64,000 nucleotides of DNA from Flammeovirgaceae bacterium UBA7330 (lineage in GTDB: Bacteria; Bacteroidota; Bacteroidia; Cytophagales; Cyclobacteriaceae), in the NCBI GenBank assembly GCA_002471275.1, contig DKPQ01000018.1, forward strand, positions 1-64,000, written 5' to 3'. A program made the position numbers and the translations under genes. The notes beneath the pieces are model-generated. The model was not told where the DNA came from. It saw only the letters and a program-made list of their open reading frames with translations, and did not search any database. Of this stretch, positions 59,632 to 64,000 are shown piece after piece. Within the stretch, counting starts at the first letter, position 1, and every line of letters begins with the position of its first letter.

Positions 59632-60330
59632 TCAATTGAACAAAGTGTAATTCCCATGCTGATCGGATGGCAAAGTGGCTTTGATCAGGCCTGCGTGATC
59701 GTTGTCGAGGCTTGAGATAAGCGGGGATACCGGATGAAACTTAAGTTTTTCTATTTTACTGTTGAGATAGAGGTCAGGATTCTCATCAATTTCAGATTCA
59801 TGATTCAGCCATTGTTTTAAGGCCTCACCGGTGAGGATCAGAGGCATATCTTCCTGGTAAGCTGCTACCTGCATGCTGGCAGGGCAGGTGAGCATGATGA
59901 ATGTATTGGACGGATTTCCATCCATGTCTTCGTAGGATTCCCATAAAGCGGCGATCCCGAAGGGTTTTTGCTCACTTTGATAGAAATAATAAGGCACCCT
60001 TTTGGCTTTTCCTATTTGCTTCCAGAGATAAAAGCCGTCTGCAAGCACCACACATCGATTTTCTTTCAAGCCTCGATGATACATTTTCTTTTCGAAAGCC
60101 TGCTGCACCGGAAGGTTGAAGAGTTTTGGACTAATGCTTTTATTGTTGGACCATTTGGAGATCAAACCCCAGGTCATTTGCTGAATGGTATCCGGTTGTG
60201 TGCTGAGCAAAACAGCCAGCTCCTGTGTAGGTCCTGCGTTGTATGTAGGTTGAAATCCATCAACGTCATTCACACCAAAGATGCGTTTGATGATATCTGA
60301 ACTGACAGTAATGGAGTATCGGTCACACAT
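59632..60330 (-). CDS. yedK: SOS response-associated peptidase family protein (YedK/HMCES-like)
   Basis: A 232-residue protein beginning MCDRYS. After Met removal Cys2 becomes the catalytic N-terminus that crosslinks to abasic sites in single-stranded DNA. The SRAP pattern is further seen in YNAGPTQELAVL, GLISKWSNNKSISPKLFN, RGLKENRCVVLADGFYLWKQIG and the final HPVSPLISS. It is solitary between the WG gene and the YheT-like gene. Confidence 0.93.
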   Translation of the reverse strand: MCDRYSITVSSDIIKRIFGVNDVDGFQPTYNAGPTQELAVLLSTQPDTIQQMTWGLISKWSNNKSISPKLFNLPVQQAFEKKMYHRGLKENRCVVLADGFYLWKQIGKAKRVPYYFYQSEQKPFGIAALWESYEDMDGNPSNTFIMLTCPASMQVAAYQEDMPLILTGEALKQWLNHESEIDENPDLYLNSKIEKLKFHPVSPLISSLDNDHAGLIKATLPSDQHGNYTLFN

Positions 60331-60363
60331 GAAGGCTGAAAGTTAAACAGGCTTGGCAGAATA

Positions 60364-61320
60364 TCAGTATTCCCGGCTAAATTTCAAGGCTCTTTCTTCC
60401 GACCAAAAAAGTCCTTGTTTATTGAACCGGGAAAAGCCCACATGGCCTCCGACTGTCGGTGTTTCGAAATACACCATATTCAGATCCGATGCCAGCCCAG
60501 GATCCAGAGATTCGCCAGGCAAGAACGGATCATTCAACGCATTTACAATGAGGGTAGGTACTTTGATGCCGGACAGGAAGTGTTTGGAGGAGTTTTGCGT
60601 GTAGTAATCCTCGGCCCCCCTGAATCCATGCAGTGGTCCGGTGTACAATTCGTCAAAATCGCGAACAGTTTTCACTCGTTTCAACAATGAGGAGTCAATC
60701 TTGTCAGGCATGATTTCAGCTTTTCTGATGATTTTGTTGCGTAGCAATCTCAAAAACCTGGCTTCATAGATATAGCAGTTGGGAGTGGAAAGATTATCCG
60801 AACCCGAAGAAAGGTCGAGTGGCGCAGAGATAGCAATGGCTCTTTTTATCTGAGAAGGTCGTGCTTTTTCACCTAGATATTTTAATGTGAGATTTCCACC
60901 GAGGCTAAATCCAACAAGTGTGATATCATCATATTCATCTTTGAAACGATCCACAACCACTTCCAGGTCATGTGTAGCCCCGCTGTGATAAAACTGTGGC
61001 TGAAGGTTCATCTCTTCACCACATCCCCGATAGTTCCAGGCACAAACATCATAGTTGTCGATGAAGAATGCTTTAACCATCCCCAATATATAAGGTCTTG
61101 TACTATCTCCTTCCAGCCCATGTTGAACAATGAGTAATCTCCCGGAATTTTTCTGATAAATGTCACAGGCGATGAAATCATTATCCGGTGTTTTTAGTTT
61201 TTCTTTTGTCGGAACCGGAAGCCCTTCTATTTTTCGGAATAAGGCCGGATAGATGGTTTCCAGGTGCTGATTAAATAGGAAAAACGGACGTCGATAGTCG
61301 TTGATTTGTCTTGAGGGCAT
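60364..61320 (-). CDS. YheT-family alpha/beta hydrolase
   Basis: A 318-residue protein. The nucleophile elbow is VGFSLGGNLTLKYLGE, the Asp lies in NALNDPFLPGE, and the His in TVGGHVGFSRF. The YheT-type N-terminus is PFFLFNQHLETIYPALFRK. Yeast and bacterial members hydrolyse medium-chain esters. It heads away from the pyruvate dehydrogenase E2 gene with a 138-base gap between. Confidence 0.9.
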   Translation of the reverse strand: MPSRQINDYRRPFFLFNQHLETIYPALFRKIEGLPVPTKEKLKTPDNDFIACDIYQKNSGRLLIVQHGLEGDSTRPYILGMVKAFFIDNYDVCAWNYRGCGEEMNLQPQFYHSGATHDLEVVVDRFKDEYDDITLVGFSLGGNLTLKYLGEKARPSQIKRAIAISAPLDLSSGSDNLSTPNCYIYEARFLRLLRNKIIRKAEIMPDKIDSSLLKRVKTVRDFDELYTGPLHGFRGAEDYYTQNSSKHFLSGIKVPTLIVNALNDPFLPGESLDPGLASDLNMVYFETPTVGGHVGFSRFNKQGLFWSEERALKFSREY

Positions 61321-61415
61321 CAGTTTTTAAGTCCTAATTGTGGAATTTTCCAGGGATTTAAACATTCTGTCAAATTAATAGAATCAAAGATGTTACCAAA
61401 AAAGGTGCTTATGTT

Positions 61416-61423
61416 TAACTTTG
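61416..61423 (+). promoter_or_regulatory. candidate promoter element before the E2 gene
   Basis: TAACTTTG at 61416-61423 matches TAnnTTTG. No strong TTG box at the right spacing is seen. It lies 36 bases before the ATG at 61459. Confidence 0.4.
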
Positions 61424-61458
61424 AAAAATATTCTTAACTGTAAAACTATTCCCCGGAA

Positions 61459-63099
61459 ATGGCTGAAGTAATAAAAATGCCCAAGATGAGTGATACCATG
61501 GAAGAAGGTGTGATCGCATCATGGTTGAAAAAAGAAGGTGATGAAATAAGTTCAGGTGACATACTGGCAGAAGTAGAGACAGACAAAGCAACCATGGAGT
61601 TGGAATCCTACCAGGATGGTGTTTTGCTTCATATCGGTGTGAAGGAGAAGGAAACCGTGCCTGTTGATGGAGTGATCGCTATCATTGGGGAAAAAGGTGA
61701 AGATATAAGTGCGCTGATCAAAGAAATTGAAAGCGGAGGAGGAAGCAATGGTGAGTCAACAGCTTCCGAAGCAGCTCCTGCTGCTGAAAGTTCTGCGCCG
61801 GCAGAGGACATAGATACATCCAATATCAATGCTACCGTGGTGAAGATGCCAAAGATGAGCGACACCATGGAGGAAGGTGTGATTGCACAATGGATCAAGA
61901 AGGTAGGTGATAAAGTAGAAAGTGGTGACATTCTTGCCGAGGTAGAGACCGATAAGGCAACCATGGAACTTGAAGCATATGATGAGGGTGTCTTGTTATA
62001 TACAGCAGTGCCGGATGGTGGATCGGTACCGGTAGATGGTGTGATCGCAGTGATCGGAGAGAAAGGTGCTGACTATGAGACCTTGATCAAAGCAGAGACA
62101 GCCGGATCTAAACCAGAGAAAAAAGAAGAGTCAAAATCTTCACAGACAGCAGCCTCTAGTGCACCTCAGGCTACACCACAGCCCGCAGCACCTGCTGCTT
62201 CTTCAGCCTCTAGCAATGGAAGAATTAAGGCTTCTCCATTGGCCAAGAAGTTGGCAGAAGAAAAAGGCATTGACATCTCTCAGGTGAGCGGCTCCGGTGA
62301 TGGCGGAAGAATCGTAAAACGAGACATAGAAGAATTTAAACCTTCAGCTGCACCAGCACCTGCTGCTGCTGAAAAATCAGGAGGTACTACCATCAGCCTG
62401 CCACAGGTAGTTGGTGAAGAGCGATCTGAAGATATTCCTGTCACACAAATGCGTAAAACCATCGCCAGACGATTGGGTGAGAGCAAGTTCTCAGCGCCGC
62501 ATTTTTACCTGACCATGGAGATCAACATGGATAAGGCCATTGAGGCACGTAAGAGTATGAATGAGATATCTCCTGTAAAAATCTCTTTCAATGACTTGGT
62601 GTTGAAAGCAAGTGCAGCAGCTCTCAGACAGCATCCTGATGTAAATGTTTCCTGGCAGGGAGACAAGATGGTAAAACATCATCATATCCATATCGGGGTA
62701 GCCATGGCATTGCCGGAAGGGCTGATTGTACCTGTAGTAAGATTTGCCGATAATAAGACACTTTCTCACATCTCAGCCGAAGTAAAAGATCTGGCTGACA
62801 GAGCTAAGAACAAGAAATTGAGCCCGGATGACTATACTGGTAATACGTTCAGCGTTTCAAACCTTGGAATGTTTGGTATCGATGAGTTTACTGCCATCAT
62901 CAATCCACCGGATGCATGTATCCTGGCTGTAGGAGGCATCAAGGAAACGGTTGTGGTTAAAAATGGTGAAATGAAGCCGGGTAATGTAATGAAAGTGACC
63001 CTTTCATGTGATCACAGAGCTGTGGATGGAGCTGTCGGAGCAGCATTCTTACAGACACTGAAAGGCTTCCTTGAAGATCCTGTCAGAATCCTTATTTAA
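61459..63099 (+). CDS. pyruvate dehydrogenase E2 (dihydrolipoamide acetyltransferase) with two lipoyl domains
   Basis: A 546-residue protein. Two lipoyl domains, each with the lipoyl-Lys motif ETDKATMELE (about Lys43 and Lys172), are joined by Ala/Pro/Ser-rich linkers. The E1/E3-binding domain (RIKASPLAKKLAEEKGIDISQVSGSG) is at about residues 255-290. The catalytic domain ends in SCDHRAVDGAVGAAFL with His519 and Asp523. It passes the acetyl group to CoA in the pyruvate dehydrogenase complex. E1 and E3 genes are not in the window. hslV follows 24 bases later. Confidence 0.95.
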   Translation: MAEVIKMPKMSDTMEEGVIASWLKKEGDEISSGDILAEVETDKATMELESYQDGVLLHIGVKEKETVPVDGVIAIIGEKGEDISALIKEIESGGGSNGESTASEAAPAAESSAPAEDIDTSNINATVVKMPKMSDTMEEGVIAQWIKKVGDKVESGDILAEVETDKATMELEAYDEGVLLYTAVPDGGSVPVDGVIAVIGEKGADYETLIKAETAGSKPEKKEESKSSQTAASSAPQATPQPAAPAASSASSNGRIKASPLAKKLAEEKGIDISQVSGSGDGGRIVKRDIEEFKPSAAPAPAAAEKSGGTTISLPQVVGEERSEDIPVTQMRKTIARRLGESKFSAPHFYLTMEINMDKAIEARKSMNEISPVKISFNDLVLKASAAALRQHPDVNVSWQGDKMVKHHHIHIGVAMALPEGLIVPVVRFADNKTLSHISAEVKDLADRAKNKKLSPDDYTGNTFSVSNLGMFGIDEFTAIINPPDACILAVGGIKETVVVKNGEMKPGNVMKVTLSCDHRAVDGAVGAAFLQTLKGFLEDPVRILI

Positions 63100-63123
63100 G
63101 GTATTTTCATACACACATATTAA

Positions 63124-63669
63124 ATGGGAAAGGAAAAAATCCGTTCTACGACCGTATTGGCCATTAAGCACAATGGTAAAGTTGCCATTGGTGCGGATGG
63201 TCAGGCTACTTTTGGAAATACCGTAGCCAAGAGTAATGTGAAGAAGATCCGAAAGCTTCAGGATGGAAAAATCGTGACTGGTTTTGCCGGGTCTACGGCA
63301 GATGCATTTACACTTTTGGAACGGTTTGATGAGAAGCTTGGTGCTTATTCCGGCAACCTGAAACGCGCTGCAGTTGAGCTGGCTAAAGACTGGCGTACAG
63401 ACAGGTACCTGAGAAGGCTGGAAGCCATGATGATCGTAGCAGATAAAGAAGAAGTGCTCATCATATCCGGAACTGGCGATGTGCTGGAACCGGACAATGA
63501 GATTGCCGCTATAGGATCAGGAAGCATGTACGCCCAGGCGGCAGCCACAGCATTGAAGAAGCATGCACCCAACCTCAGTGCCAAAGAGATGGTAACAGAG
63601 GGATTGAACATCGCGGCAGATATCTGCATATATACCAATCACAACCTGGTGGTTGAGACGATAGATTAA
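63124..63669 (+). CDS. hslV: ATP-dependent protease subunit HslV
   Basis: A 181-residue proteasome-like protein. An eight-residue propeptide (MGKEKIRS) precedes the catalytic Thr of the mature chain in TTVLAIKHNGKVAIGADGQATFGNTVAKSN. Gly-rich GFAGSTADAFTLLERF and AIGSGSMYAQAAATAL follow. It forms the peptidase ring of the HslUV protease; hslU is not in the window. It ends before a strong terminator. Confidence 0.95.
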   Translation: MGKEKIRSTTVLAIKHNGKVAIGADGQATFGNTVAKSNVKKIRKLQDGKIVTGFAGSTADAFTLLERFDEKLGAYSGNLKRAAVELAKDWRTDRYLRRLEAMMIVADKEEVLIISGTGDVLEPDNEIAAIGSGSMYAQAAATALKKHAPNLSAKEMVTEGLNIAADICIYTNHNLVVETID

Positions 63670-63690
63670 GCACTAAATACGAACAAAACT

Positions 63691-63726
63691 AAACTAAAAA
63701 ACGCCCCTAAGGGCGTTTTTTAGTTT
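63691..63726. terminator. bidirectional rho-independent terminator
   Basis: AAACTAAAAAACGCCC (63691-63706), loop CTAA, GGGCGTTTTTTAGTTT (63711-63726): a perfect 16-bp stem with an A run on one side and a T run on the other. It serves hslV and the convergent peptidase gene. Confidence 0.93.
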
Positions 63727-63750
63727 GACTCCTTTTTGAATAATACCTGA

Positions 63751-64000
63751 TTATCTGTCGGTTTGAAGTACCGTCTCTTCCACAACTTCACCCTTTGGAT
63801 CCAGTTCTACCAGTTCATAACCCAGTTTCTCCAGTTTAGATCTGTTTGAAGCGCCATCACCAACGACCAGGATGTACATATTATCATTGTCCAGGTACTT
63901 ATTGGCCAGGGCATTGATCTCTTTCCTGGAAATGCCTTTGATGATCTTGGTTTGCTCATCTACAAAACTCTTATCCAGATTGTAATGGACGATCTGTCTG
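63751..64000 (-). CDS. M16 family metallopeptidase, C-terminal part (cut by window edge)
   Basis: The minus-strand frame reads RQIVHYNLDKSFVDEQTKI followed by KGISRKEINALANKYL, DNDNMYILVVGD and KLEKLGYELVELDPKGEVV, ending at 63751. This is the typical C-terminal end of an insulinase-type (M16) peptidase, where the last domain closes on the active site. The catalytic HxxEH is outside the window. It is convergent with hslV, with the terminator in between. Confidence 0.8.
   Translation of the reverse strand, partial: RQIVHYNLDKSFVDEQTKIIKGISRKEINALANKYLDNDNMYILVVGDGASNRSKLEKLGYELVELDPKGEVVEETVLQTDR

Noticed and set aside
63691..63726. An attC-like palindrome after hslV.
   Set aside because: It is a perfect short hairpin with A and T tails, a terminator, without the AAC/GTT ends.
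1..64000. CRISPR arrays, tRNA and rRNA genes.
   Set aside because: No regularly spaced short repeats and no recognisable RNA genes were seen on reading the sequence.

Overview
This window looks like a chromosomal piece of a marine-type Bacteroidota (probably Cytophagales-like). The clues are a TonB-dependent receptor with a carboxypeptidase-regulatory N-terminal domain, a GH95 fucosidase, a Cys-type sulfatase, an alginate-lyase-like lipoprotein, MORN_2 and WG repeat proteins, a CreD/winged-helix operon, the general lack of strong Shine-Dalgarno sequences, and a few promoter-like elements of the Bacteroidota form TAnnTTTG. The family names below come from reading motifs in the translations; no database search was run.

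The most striking region is about 1-10,700. It is an array of integron gene cassettes: nine complete attC-like recombination sites plus one cut by the left window edge, separating ten cassettes. The first 8-10 bases after each recombination junction (G^TT) are the reverse complement of the R'' arm at the far end of the same cassette. This is expected if each cassette once existed as a circle with a single palindromic attC. The cargo is an NAD-dependent epimerase/reductase, an ORF-poor cassette, a SnoaL/DUF4440-like lipoprotein, a pair of small convergent ORFs, two membrane proteins (one RDD family), a 3.3-kb cassette holding a complete antisense TetR-controlled operon (AhpD-like, cyclase, metallo-hydrolase, TetR), a secreted protein, a RelE/HigB-like toxin-antitoxin pair, and a decayed antitoxin/PIN-toxin pair. 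No integrase gene lies in the window; from the cassette orientation it would be expected to the left.

From 10.7 kb rightward the sequence is an ordinary chromosome. A frameshifted outer-membrane beta-barrel gene is followed by an alginate-lyase-like lipoprotein, an HPP membrane protein and a two-component PAS kinase/receiver pair. Then comes a co-directional cluster (15.9-23 kb) of SDR reductase, an atypical KASIII-like enzyme, an SSS-family symporter, an acyl-CoA ligase, an alpha/beta hydrolase and a helical-repeat protein. A TonB receptor and a GH95 alpha-fucosidase follow. The 28.8-33.8 kb region encodes surface-glycan enzymes (GT2, GT4, sulfotransferase, GT-A transferase, FemAB-like acyltransferase).

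The 34-43 kb region holds a TPR protein, a YigZ-like protein, a DEDD exonuclease, an NhaC antiporter, an FAD amine oxidase-like protein, a GT4/GT5 transferase, a Tat-exported enolase-superfamily enzyme and gamma-glutamyltransferase. At 43.4-45.7 kb is a membrane protein/winged-helix/CreD locus with two copies of one operator-like motif. At 45.8-50.4 kb come sugar-catabolism genes (TIM-barrel isomerase, SMP-30 lactonase, sulfatase, GH5-like). The rest is mostly housekeeping: PepSY and acyltransferase membrane proteins, a TlpA-like thioredoxin, RsmE, FabH, SRAP, a YheT-like hydrolase, pyruvate dehydrogenase E2, HslV and the end of an M16 peptidase. No tRNA, rRNA or CRISPR array was recognised.
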